Shown piece after piece: positions 10,198 to 19,504 of a stretch of 40,628 nucleotides of DNA. This DNA is from an uncultured Bacilli bacterium (lineage in GTDB: Bacteria > Bacillota_I > Bacilli_A > RF39 > UBA660). The DNA is taken from NCBI GenBank assembly GCA_947624115.1, contig CANQIS010000003.1, positions 1 through 40,628 of the forward strand, in the 5' to 3' direction. Each line of letters starts with the position of its first letter. Position 1 is the first letter of the stretch. The position numbers were made by a program, and so were the translations under genes. Under the pieces are notes generated by a model. The model was given only the letters and a program-made list of their open reading frames with translations. It had not been told where the DNA came from and ran no database searches.

Positions 10198-10227
10198 ATT
10201 ATACATCAAATTATATTATAAGTGCAA
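10198..10227 (-). promoter_or_regulatory. Putative sigma-A promoter for mutS
   Basis: TTGCAC (10222-10227) - 18 nt - TATAAT (10198-10203). Confidence 0.55.
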
Positions 10228-10319
10228 ATGATGAATTAAATTTTTTTAATTAAATACTAAAAAATTTAATAAACATAATTTTTTCATCAAACTACAATAT
10301 AAAATACATAAAAGAGTAA

Positions 10320-10360
10320 AAAAAGACTATCAATTTTACTTGATAATCTTACTCATACAA
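10320..10360 (-). terminator. Putative terminator downstream of XRE operon
   Basis: Minus strand GATTATCAA-gtaaaa-TTGATAGTC TTTTTTT. Confidence 0.65.
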
Positions 10361-10387
10361 ATAAAAATTACCTATTTAACGCTATTT

Positions 10388-10545
10388 TTTTGAATCGTTT
10401 TTATTATTTAGCAATAGAAAAATACTAGCAAATAATAAACCAATACCTAACATTGTAATTTATATATCAACATTTTACTATCAAAATTAAATTTAATAAA
10501 CATTAAAATAGACAAATCCAAAACAAATCTGACTAAAAATATCAT
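10388..10545 (-). pseudogene. Possible frameshifted two-TM small membrane protein
   Basis: Minus strand reads MIFLVRFVLDLSILMFIKFNFDSKMLIYKL.. then in another frame TMLGIGLLFASIFLLLNNKNDSKK*; not in ORF track. Confidence 0.35.
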
Positions 10546-10555
10546 TTCTTAAAAT

Positions 10556-10810
10556 TTAATCTTGATTTTTAAAAGGGTGTTTTAATTTATCTCTTATTTC
10601 ATTACTAATAATATTTTTTGAAATACCATATATTACGATTGCTCTATCTTGACTTATATCTAATTTAATTACTAATTCACTTATTATTTTATCTTTATTC
10701 TTCTTACTTATAAAAAAGTTTTTCTCTAATATATCATTAACTAATATTGCTTCACTTTCATTTAAATCAGCTTGACAAGAAAGTCCATTTAAAAATGCTT
10801 TTTTATTCAT
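10556..10810 (-). CDS. Small hypothetical protein translationally coupled to XRE regulator
   Basis: ATG at 10808-10810 overlaps the XRE stop (ATGAATAA); track ORF extends to 10843 but that part overlaps the upstream gene. Confidence 0.65.
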   Translation of the reverse strand: MNKKAFLNGLSCQADLNESEAILVNDILEKNFFISKKNKDKIISELVIKLDISQDRAIVIYGISKNIISNEIRDKLKHPFKNQD

Positions 10811-11723
10811 TGCTATCACCATACATTTGACCTTTAGTTTCAAGTCCTAGCAATCTTCCATATTCAAATATATATGATAAACTAAATAAGAATAATATTT
10901 CTACCAAATCATAAATTTCAAACTCTACATTTAAATCAGAACTTAACAGCAATTCAAACATACCGCCACCAATATTACTTATTATGATTATTATAATCAT
11001 TTTCCAAGCTATTTTCTTTATTAAACTTACATTTTCTAATGTAAATGGTGTTTCACCTTTATTTATGTTATTAAATAAAGTTTCTAAATGTTTAAATATT
11101 ATAGATGTCAAAATAATTGTTAGCAATAAAGTTATAAATCCCGTTTCAACATAACCAATTATTTTGGCTTTACTATTCTTTTCAAATATATGAATAACTT
11201 TTGTATTTAAAAATTCTTTATCAACATCTGCTAAACTAATTCCTCCAACTTTTAAAACCACTTTATCACTTTCTTCCAAAAGATTGATATTATGATCTCT
11301 CAAATTTAAAGTTAAGTTATTATCTTTTATTACAACTTTATCAATTAAATAAGGTGAAACAATTAAAATTACACAAATAAAAGGAATAGCAATATAACAA
11401 AAGATTCTTCCTATTTTAGATATTAAAGAAATGATTTTACTTAAAACTTTCATTTTCTTTTGTTCTTCTTTTTTTAAACTTACAACTTTAGTTTTAACCT
11501 CATCTCCAAGTAAATCTTGATCAACGATACTATCATTTACTAAATCATTGATTTTACAATGAAAAATTTTACATAATTCTAATAAATTATTCATTGTTGG
11601 ATAAGCATCACCAGTTTCCCATTTACTGACAGATTGTCTAGATACATTTACTTTTTCGGCTAAATTTTCCTGTGATAGTTTTTTTAAAATTCTTATTTTT
11701 TTTAAATTATCTCCAAATTTCAT
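10803..11723 (-). CDS. XRE-family HTH regulator with C-terminal multi-TM (DUF2975-like) domain
   Basis: GDNLKKIRILKKLSQENLAEKVNVSRQSVSKWETGDAYPTMNNLLELCKIF HTH; several hydrophobic helices after residue ~100; SD GAGGAGGAACTCT. Confidence 0.85.
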   Translation of the reverse strand: MKFGDNLKKIRILKKLSQENLAEKVNVSRQSVSKWETGDAYPTMNNLLELCKIFHCKINDLVNDSIVDQDLLGDEVKTKVVSLKKEEQKKMKVLSKIISLISKIGRIFCYIAIPFICVILIVSPYLIDKVVIKDNNLTLNLRDHNINLLEESDKVVLKVGGISLADVDKEFLNTKVIHIFEKNSKAKIIGYVETGFITLLLTIILTSIIFKHLETLFNNINKGETPFTLENVSLIKKIAWKMIIIIIISNIGGGMFELLLSSDLNVEFEIYDLVEILFLFSLSYIFEYGRLLGLETKGQMYGDSNE

Positions 11724-11763
11724 TAGAGTTCCTCCTCTTCACAATAAATTATATATTTTAAAG

Positions 11764-12055
11764 TTATTTTAAACTATCAACTACAATAACTCTAAATTTT
11801 AAATCATCATTATTAAAGAAATAGTTAATAATATCCAAATATAGTTTCTCTGTTTTTTTATCAATCTTATTCCATTTCAATTCTATTTTATCAGAAAGAT
11901 TATAATTTTCCTTTAAATGTTCTATATATTCATTTACTTTTTTTTACTTTATGCTTTGGACAATAAACTGCTCCAATTAACATATATTTGCTGTTATTAC
12001 TTACTAGATGGCAACTTTCATCACAATAAACATTGTATTCCATATGAATTCTCAT
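11764..12055 (-). pseudogene. DUF3800-like protein, frameshifted and truncated
   Basis: Minus strand MEYNVYCDESCHLVSNNSKYMLIGAVYCPKHKVKK, frameshift at an 8-nt A-run (11938-11945), then VNEYIEHLKENYNLSDKIELKWNKIDKKTEKLYLDIINYFFNNDDLKFRVIVVDSLK*. Confidence 0.75.
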
Positions 12056-12281
12056 TTTAAATACTTATTATATCACTAATGCTAAATTATTTATTAATTA
12101 ATTCTTAGATTATCGTTCAAAATCATCTAAAACATTATCGTCATACATATTCTAAAATATCAGATAGTAATACTTTAACTGAATCCTCAATAGTTTCTTC
12201 TTTAATAATATTTACCATAATACCATCATTTCTTTTAAGATAGTTTTTCTAAACATTAAAAAACTAATCCAAAAACAAGGC

Positions 12282-12316
12282 TAAAAAAAAATAAAAACCA
12301 TTGAATATCAATGGTA
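12282..12316 (-). terminator. Terminator after tRNA-Met
   Basis: Minus strand ACCATTGATATTCAATGGT followed by TTTTATTTTTTTTTT. Confidence 0.75.
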
Positions 12317-12326
12317 AACATCATAT

Positions 12327-12403
12327 TGGTAGCGACGGGGAGATTCGAACTCTCGACACCGCGGGTATGAACCGCGTGCTCTAGCCAACTGAGCTACATC
12401 GCC
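12327..12403 (-). tRNA. tRNA-Met (CAT), elongator-type, CCA encoded
   Basis: GGCGATGTAGCTCAGTTGGCTAGAGCACGCGGTTCATACCCGCGGTGTCGAGAGTTCGAATCTCCCCGTCGCTACCA; cloverleaf with anticodon at 12367-12369. Confidence 0.95.
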
Positions 12404-12488
12404 ATAAAAACTGAAAGCATATTAATAATATCATAAAAAACATATTAAAACAATACTTTCTTGAAAATTTTTTTAAATTTCATTAATT

Positions 12489-13286
12489 TTACATTTTAAA
12501 TATTTGATATAATTTAGCACCTATTACCTGCGTTATCGGAGCACGATAAATAAATTTAGGATTTTCACTTTCAACAGCTTTAACAATTTTTTTAACTATA
12601 CTATTTAAATTATTTTTTTCAAGTATTCCAAAAAATAGATTTTCTCTTTTTCTAATTAATGATAATTCATTTTCAAAATAACTTTTTTTCTGCATCCAAT
12701 CATATTTATTTTCTAACATTACTTGATTAAAACCTGTATGATACATACCAGGTTCAATTAAAATAATTTTAATATTATTATTCAATAATTTTAATTCATT
12801 TTTTAATGTTGTCGTTAATTGGATAATACTGGCTTTGGTAGCACAATAACTACCTAAAAAATTAAGTGGTAAAATACCAGCTAAAGAACTCATAATTATA
12901 ATTTTACCTTTTCGCTTTGATATCATTTGTCTTAATACAATTTGTACTAATTCAAAAAAAGAAAAAACATTTACTTCAAAATTTTCTCTTACTTTTTCCA
13001 TTGGCATTTCAGAAATCGAACCACCATTTCCAATCCCAGCAATATTAAGCAATATATCAATTTCCAATGTATTAACTTTATTTCTATCTATTTCTGATGT
13101 AATATCTAATTTAAAACATTTTACATTATCATAATCTTTATATTTTTCTTTAACAAATTCCAATTGTTTTTCAGTATGAACAGTTAAATAAATATAATAA
13201 TTCTTATTTATTATTTTATCAACTACTGAATTACCTATCCCACTTCGTGCCCCTGTTATTAATATTTTTTTCAAAGTAATCACCAT
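12489..13286 (-). CDS. SDR-family NAD(P)-dependent oxidoreductase
   Basis: LITGARSGIG, NIAGIGN, SSLAGILPLNFLGSYCATKAS motifs. Confidence 0.9.
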   Translation of the reverse strand: MVITLKKILITGARSGIGNSVVDKIINKNYYIYLTVHTEKQLEFVKEKYKDYDNVKCFKLDITSEIDRNKVNTLEIDILLNIAGIGNGGSISEMPMEKVRENFEVNVFSFFELVQIVLRQMISKRKGKIIIMSSLAGILPLNFLGSYCATKASIIQLTTTLKNELKLLNNNIKIILIEPGMYHTGFNQVMLENKYDWMQKKSYFENELSLIRKRENLFFGILEKNNLNSIVKKIVKAVESENPKFIYRAPITQVIGAKLYQIFKM

Positions 13287-13371
13287 TTATACTATTAACT
13301 AAAATATATTTTTTATAATAAAATTGTATAAAAGAGAAATAATTTTTAAATAATAATATTGAGGTGATAAA

Positions 13372-13758
13372 ATGTTAATTTCTAAAGATCCTTTTTTCAG
13401 CAATTATCTTAGTTTATTTGATAGTAAAGATGACAACCATTTTATGAGTACAGATATTATTGAAAAAGAAAACTATTACACATTAAAAATGGAAATTCCA
13501 GGAATTAGTAAAGAAAATATCTCAATAGAATACGAAAATGAAAATTTATGCATTAATATTACTAAAAAAGAAGACTATAATGAAAACGATAATTATTTAA
13601 AAAGAGAAATTTGTTATGGTGAGTACTCAAGAAAATTTTATGTCGGAAATATCAACGAAGAAGAAATCAATGCTAATTATAGCAATGGTATCTTGACAAT
13701 TAATATTCCAAAAGAAGCTAAAATTGAAAATAAAAAAAGGATTGAAATAAGCGAATAA
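13372..13758 (+). CDS. Hsp20/alpha-crystallin small heat shock protein
   Basis: YYTLKMEIPGISKENISIEYENENLCI...YGEYSRKFYVG..INANYSNGILTINIPK; SD GAGGTGATAAA. Confidence 0.92.
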   Translation: MLISKDPFFSNYLSLFDSKDDNHFMSTDIIEKENYYTLKMEIPGISKENISIEYENENLCINITKKEDYNENDNYLKREICYGEYSRKFYVGNINEEEINANYSNGILTINIPKEAKIENKKRIEISE

Positions 13759-13788
13759 AAAAAGAACAGATTTCTGTTCTTTTTTTAT
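13758..13788. terminator. Bidirectional terminator between hsp20 and rubrerythrin
   Basis: AAAAAAAGAACAGatttCTGTTCTTTTTTT. Confidence 0.85.
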
Positions 13789-14327
13789 TAATAATTTGTA
13801 GAACGCATTTCAAAGAATGATTGTGGATGATTACATACTGGACAAACTTTTGGTGCATTAACACCAAAATGAATATGTCCACAATTGCGACAAATCCACA
13901 TTACAGGTTCATCTTTAATAAATAAAGTTTCATTATCTAAATTAGATAACAGCTTTCTAAATCTTTCTTCATGTTCCTTTTCAATTTTTCCAACTTCTTC
14001 GAACAAAAATGCGATCTTATCAAATCCCTCTTCTTTAGCTGTTTTTGCAAATTGATCATACATATCTGTCCATTCATAATTTTCGCCATCAGCTGCATCT
14101 TTTAAATTTGTTTTTGTATCAGGAACATCACCATCATGTAATAACTTAAACCATATTTTAGCATGTTCTTTCTCATTTCCAGCAGTTTCTTCAAAAATAG
14201 CAGCTATTTGTTCAAATCCTTCTTTTTTAGCTTTAGAAGCATAATATGTATATTTGTTTCTTGCTTGACTTTCTCCAGCAAAAGCAGTCATTAAATTTTG
14301 TTCAGTTTTACTTCCTTTTAATTCCAT
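13788..14327 (-). CDS. Rubrerythrin
   Basis: [22 protein letters not shown]-terminal rubredoxin-like [26 protein letters not shown]. Confidence 0.96.
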   Translation of the reverse strand: MELKGSKTEQNLMTAFAGESQARNKYTYYASKAKKEGFEQIAAIFEETAGNEKEHAKIWFKLLHDGDVPDTKTNLKDAADGENYEWTDMYDQFAKTAKEEGFDKIAFLFEEVGKIEKEHEERFRKLLSNLDNETLFIKDEPVMWICRNCGHIHFGVNAPKVCPVCNHPQSFFEMRSTNY

Positions 14328-14418
14328 AAATTTTCCCTTCCTTTTCTATCAACTTAAATTAGTTATACTACTAATCCATATAAAATTATATCTTAACCTA
14401 AATTGAAAGTCAATTGAA

Positions 14419-15714
14419 TTAATTTTTAAAATCATTTTTTGTATATATTTTTCTTGTAATAACATTTGTATTTTTTCTCATAAACTGATTATTTAAAAAT
14501 TCATAATAAGCTCCAGGTGTTAATATACCATTTATTGCAATAACATTTTTACCAATCGACTTTAATACACTATTTACCATCATCGCACAATTATTTCCAA
14601 GAACAAAAAACTTTTTATATTTACCTTTTGTTATTTTTTTATATTTTCCTTGAGCAAATAAATATATTTCACTAGACATATCAGTTGTTTGTTTTTGTTC
14701 CAATTTTCCTTGTTCCATTAACTGAGCATCAGAATAATAATCAATAGTATTATTATTAATTAATTCATTAATATTTTTTCTGATAATATTTTTTTCTTTT
14801 TCACTTAATTTTAAGCCAAATTCTATTAAATAACGATTTCTTTTTTCTACACAATATTGAATATATTTTTGTTTATCAACAATTAAAATAATACCATCAC
14901 CTACTGCTTGAAAAATACTACGTGAATGCATATTATAATTACCATAAGAATAAACTATACCTTCAAAAGCAATTTCCAAATGTCCCATTACAGCAGTTCC
15001 ATTTTTTGCCAAATGAAGAATAATTTGTAAATCAGATTGCTTATCTTGTTTTTTATAATTATATTTTTTTGCCTCAGGATCGACTTCAACCATCTCATTT
15101 ACCAATTTAATTAATGTTTTAGGAATAAAAGCAGTCAAAACTTCAGGAATAGGAATTTTAATATTCATTTTTAATTTATTAACTAAATTAATTGGTAAAA
15201 TCTCAAAAATGAAATCAATTAAAGTCTTAAATCCAATTAAAATTAAATAAACACCAATAATAGTCATAATATATTTTGTTTTTAGGTAAGGGTTTATAAT
15301 AAGTAAACAACTCATTATAAAATTAAAAATAAAAGAAATAATAATATTTAATCGCCCTTTAATTCCACTTTTAACATAAATATAATATTCAACCAATTGA
15401 ATAATACAAATTGCTAGAAAATACAAACCAAATATAATTGGAACCAAATTGATTAATGTCCCTTTAAAACTTACAATTATAATTCCAAGCAATATATCAA
15501 CAATTTCTTTCATTACAAATTCTTTTTGAATATTTTTTTGATTATAAATTAATATTACTAATTTGATAAGTCCTTTTAAAATAAAGCCATAACAAATTAT
15601 TTTAATTAACAAATCAGCAAATTTCACTTGTAAATTTATAAATAATACACCCATTATAACAAAAAAAAGAGAAAATAATAACATATAACTAGCTTTTATA
15701 CTTTTTGACAACAT
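14419..15714 (-). CDS. Membrane protein: HdeD/DUF308-like TM region fused to a permuted papain-like (DUF4105/YiiX-like) domain
   Basis: N-terminal ~190 aa hydrophobic repeats; C-terminal GHLEIAFEGIVYSYG (His) ... VLGNNCAMMVNSVLKSIG (Cys). Confidence 0.6.
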   Translation of the reverse strand: MLSKSIKASYMLLFSLFFVIMGVLFINLQVKFADLLIKIICYGFILKGLIKLVILIYNQKNIQKEFVMKEIVDILLGIIIVSFKGTLINLVPIIFGLYFLAICIIQLVEYYIYVKSGIKGRLNIIISFIFNFIMSCLLIINPYLKTKYIMTIIGVYLILIGFKTLIDFIFEILPINLVNKLKMNIKIPIPEVLTAFIPKTLIKLVNEMVEVDPEAKKYNYKKQDKQSDLQIILHLAKNGTAVMGHLEIAFEGIVYSYGNYNMHSRSIFQAVGDGIILIVDKQKYIQYCVEKRNRYLIEFGLKLSEKEKNIIRKNINELINNNTIDYYSDAQLMEQGKLEQKQTTDMSSEIYLFAQGKYKKITKGKYKKFFVLGNNCAMMVNSVLKSIGKNVIAINGILTPGAYYEFLNNQFMRKNTNVITRKIYTKNDFKN

Positions 15715-15841
15715 GTAAACACTTCCCTAAAAAAATTATACTATAAATTTAACCAAAATTCAAAATAAGTTTTAAATACATATATATTTTATTCCACTAT
15801 TTCTTTTAATTTTCTATATTCTCAAGAAAGACTATAATATG

Positions 15842-15868
15842 CAAAAAAACTGTACAAAATACAGTTTT
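15842..15868 (-). terminator. Terminator after rpoC
   Basis: Minus strand AAAAAACTGTATTTTGTACAGTTTTTTT. Confidence 0.85.
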
Positions 15869-18800
15869 TTAGTCCATTAATTCATTTTCTAATGTTTCCA
15901 AAGGCTCATCAGTTAATAAAGGTACCTCTAAATCATAATCACATTTACGATATTTTTTAGCACCAGTTCCAGCTGGAATTAATTTACCAATAATAACATT
16001 CTCTTTCAAACCTGTTAAATGATCAACTTTACCATGAATTGCGGCATCAGTTAATATTCTTGTTGTTTCTTGGAATGACGCAGCAGATAAGAAAGAATCA
16101 GTTTCTAACGATGCTTTAGTAATACCAAGTAATACTGGTCTACCAGTAGCTGGACGTTTACCCTCTAGAATAAGCGCTTTATTAACTTCAGTAAAATGAT
16201 TAATATTAACCATTGTTCCTGGTAAATATAAAGAATCACCAGAATTAATTATTTTAATTTTAGATATCATTCTTTTAGCCATAACTTCAACGTGCTTATC
16301 ACTAATATCAACACCTTGAGAACGATATACTTTTTGAATTTCCAATAGAATATATTGTTGAACAGTAATTGGATCTGTTACCACTAATAACTCTTTTGGT
16401 GAAATTGCTCCATGTGTTAAACGTTGCCCAGCTTTGACTTCTTGACCAACTTCAACAGCTAATTTAGCTCCATAATTAGTTGAATGTTTTCTAACTTCAA
16501 TATCATTTTTAACAGAAATACAAAATTTACCATTATCATCTTCAATTTCGGTTACAACACCATTTATTTCTGAAATAGTTGCTTTTCCTTTAGGATTACG
16601 AGCTTCGAACAATTCTTGTACACGTGGAAGACCTTGTGTAATATCATCACCAGCAACACCACCAGTATTAAATGTACGCATTGTAAGTTGAGTACCAGGC
16701 TCACCAATCGATTGAGCAGCCATAATACCAACTGCTTCACCTGTTTCAACAATTGAACCAGTAGCAAGATTACGACCATAACATTTCTGACATACCCCAT
16801 GCTCCAATTTACAAGTTAGAACAGTTCTAATTGGAACTTTAGTTACACCAGCTGAAATAATTTTAGTTGCAATCTGTTCAGTAATATAAGTATTTCTATC
16901 ACAAATCATCTCTTTAGTTTCAGGATTTAATACCTTTTTACTTGTATACCTTCCTAAAATACGATCATGTAATGATTCAATAACAGTACCATCTTTTTCA
17001 TTAATAAATGCTTCAGCAATAACACCTTGTTCTGTTCCACAATCCTCTTCTTTAACAATAATATCTTGTGCTACGTCGACTAAACGACGAGTTAAATATC
17101 CAGCATCTGCTGTCTTCAAAGCTGTATCAACAGCTCCTTTTCTAGAACCATGAATAGACAAGAAGAATTCAGAAATTGTAACACCTTCACTAAAAGAAGA
17201 TTCAACTGGAATTTCCTCTGGCATATTATTTGGCTTATTAAATAAACCACGCATACCAACTAATTGACTATGAGAATTAATATCACCACGAGCTTTACTC
17301 ATCATCATAATTGAAATTGGATTATCTTTATCTTCTTTAACCATAACTTCAAGTTCATCTTGAATAGTTTTTTTAGCTTCAGTCCAAACATTTATAACCC
17401 TATTATATCTCTCATTTTCAGTAATCAAACCACGCTTAAATTGTTTATTAATTGTGTCAACCTTTTTATGACTTTCAGCCAACACTTGTGGTTTAATTCT
17501 ACTTTCTTTAATATCGCTAATTGCAATTGAAATACCAGATAATGTTGAATATTTAAATCCTAAATCTTTAAGTTTATCAAGCATAACCGATGTTTCAGTT
17601 GTTTGATAACGCTTATAAATTTGCGCAATTAATTTACCTAAAGCACTTTTATTCAAAGCTTCAACAAGTGGCATATTAGCAATTTCTTCTTTAATGTTTT
17701 TACCTCTAGCAATAAAATATTTAGCTGGAGTCATTTTTTCAATATTCTCACTACTACTATCATTAATGTATTGGAATGTATCAGGGAAAATTTCATTAAA
17801 TATCAACTTTCCAGGTGTAGTAACTAAATACATATCCATATATTCATTTGGAAATAATTTATACTTGAATGATCTAACAGGCAAAGCAATTCTCGTATGA
17901 AGTGTAATTTCTCTTCTTTCATAAGCCATTAATGCTTCATTAGAATTTTTAAAAACTCTACCCTCACCAGGCAAACCTGCTTTTTCAATTGTAATATAAT
18001 AATTTCCTAAAACCATATCCTGACTTGGAGTAACAACTGGATCACCATTTTTTGGTGACAAAATGTTATTAGCACCTAACATTAAGATTCTAGCTTCAGC
18101 TTGAGCCTCTTCACTAATTGGTACGTGAACAGCCATTTGATCTCCATCGAAATCCGCATTAAATGCAGCACATACAAGTGGATGCAATCTAATTGAACGA
18201 CCACTTATTAATTTTGGTTCAAAAGCTTGAATACCAAGTCTATGCAATGTTGGAGCACGATTTAATAAAACAGGATGTTCTTTTATTTTTTCTTCAACAA
18301 TATCCCAAACACGTGGATCTTGATTTTCAATCATTTTTTTAGCTGCTTTAATATTAGAAGCAATTTCTTTAGATACTAAACCATTAATAACATGTGGTTT
18401 AAATAATTCAAGTGCCATCTCTTTTGGAATACCACACTCATACATTTTTAATGAAGGACCAACAACAATAACCGAACGTCCAGAATAATCTACACGCTTA
18501 CCAAGCAAATTTTGGCGAAAACGACCCTGCTTACCTTTTAACATGCTTGATAAAGACTTTAATGGTCTATTACCAGCACCAGTTATATTACGTCCACGAC
18601 GACCATTATCAAATAAGGCATCGACTGCTTCTTGCAACATACGCTTTTCATTTTGAATAATAATTGATGGGGCTCCCAATTCCATTAACTTCTTCAAACG
18701 ATTATTACGATTAATAACACGTCTATATAAATCATTTAAATCACTAGTAGCATACCTACCACCATCTAATTGAATCATTGGGCGAAGTTCTGGTGGAATA

Positions 18801-19504
18801 ACTGGTAAAGCCTCTAAAATCATCCATTCTGGACGATTTCCAGACTCTAAGAAAGCATTTAAAACATCTAAACGTTTAATTAAACGAATTCTTTTTTGAC
18901 TAGAAGAATCTTTAATTTCTTCAATTTCCTTTTTTATACTTGCTACTTCCTCTTCAAGATTAACTTGCTCTAATAATTCTTTTATAGCTTCAGCACCCAT
19001 TCCAACTCTGAAACTATTACCATACTTTTCATAATAAGCACGATATTCTTTATCACTAATTGTTTGTTTTTTCTCTAAAGGAGCAGCACCTGGATCTAGA
19101 ACAACATACGAAACAAAATATAATACTTCTTCCAAATCTCTTGGTGACATATCAAGAACAAGTCCCATTCTTGATGGTATTCCTTTAAAAAACCAAATAT
19201 GAGATACAGGAGTTGCTAACTCAATATGTCCCATACGTTCACGTCTAACCTTTGAACTAGTTACTTCAACTCCACATCTATCACATACTACACCTTTATA
19301 TCTTAATCTTTTATACTTTCCACAAGAGCATTCATAATCTTTAGTTGGTCCAAAGATCTTTTCACAAAAAAGTCCATCACGTTCTGGTTTAGAAGTACGA
19401 TAATTTATTGTTTCAGCTTTCTTGACAGGTCCATAAGACCATGAACGAATTTTTTCAGGTGAGGCAATCGAGATTTTTAAACCTTCAAAACTATTAACGT
19501 CCAT
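15869..19504 (-). CDS. rpoC: DNA-directed RNA polymerase subunit beta'
   Basis: [33 protein letters not shown]-type motifs ([30 protein letters not shown]). Confidence 0.99.
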   Translation of the reverse strand: MDVNSFEGLKISIASPEKIRSWSYGPVKKAETINYRTSKPERDGLFCEKIFGPTKDYECSCGKYKRLRYKGVVCDRCGVEVTSSKVRRERMGHIELATPVSHIWFFKGIPSRMGLVLDMSPRDLEEVLYFVSYVVLDPGAAPLEKKQTISDKEYRAYYEKYGNSFRVGMGAEAIKELLEQVNLEEEVASIKKEIEEIKDSSSQKRIRLIKRLDVLNAFLESGNRPEWMILEALPVIPPELRPMIQLDGGRYATSDLNDLYRRVINRNNRLKKLMELGAPSIIIQNEKRMLQEAVDALFDNGRRGRNITGAGNRPLKSLSSMLKGKQGRFRQNLLGKRVDYSGRSVIVVGPSLKMYECGIPKEMALELFKPHVINGLVSKEIASNIKAAKKMIENQDPRVWDIVEEKIKEHPVLLNRAPTLHRLGIQAFEPKLISGRSIRLHPLVCAAFNADFDGDQMAVHVPISEEAQAEARILMLGANNILSPKNGDPVVTPSQDMVLGNYYITIEKAGLPGEGRVFKNSNEALMAYERREITLHTRIALPVRSFKYKLFPNEYMDMYLVTTPGKLIFNEIFPDTFQYINDSSSENIEKMTPAKYFIARGKNIKEEIANMPLVEALNKSALGKLIAQIYKRYQTTETSVMLDKLKDLGFKYSTLSGISIAISDIKESRIKPQVLAESHKKVDTINKQFKRGLITENERYNRVINVWTEAKKTIQDELEVMVKEDKDNPISIMMMSKARGDINSHSQLVGMRGLFNKPNNMPEEIPVESSFSEGVTISEFFLSIHGSRKGAVDTALKTADAGYLTRRLVDVAQDIIVKEEDCGTEQGVIAEAFINEKDGTVIESLHDRILGRYTSKKVLNPETKEMICDRNTYITEQIATKIISAGVTKVPIRTVLTCKLEHGVCQKCYGRNLATGSIVETGEAVGIMAAQSIGEPGTQLTMRTFNTGGVAGDDITQGLPRVQELFEARNPKGKATISEINGVVTEIEDDNGKFCISVKNDIEVRKHSTNYGAKLAVEVGQEVKAGQRLTHGAISPKELLVVTDPITVQQYILLEIQKVYRSQGVDISDKHVEVMAKRMISKIKIINSGDSLYLPGTMVNINHFTEVNKALILEGKRPATGRPVLLGITKASLETDSFLSAASFQETTRILTDAAIHGKVDHLTGLKENVIIGKLIPAGTGAKKYRKCDYDLEVPLLTDEPLETLENELMD

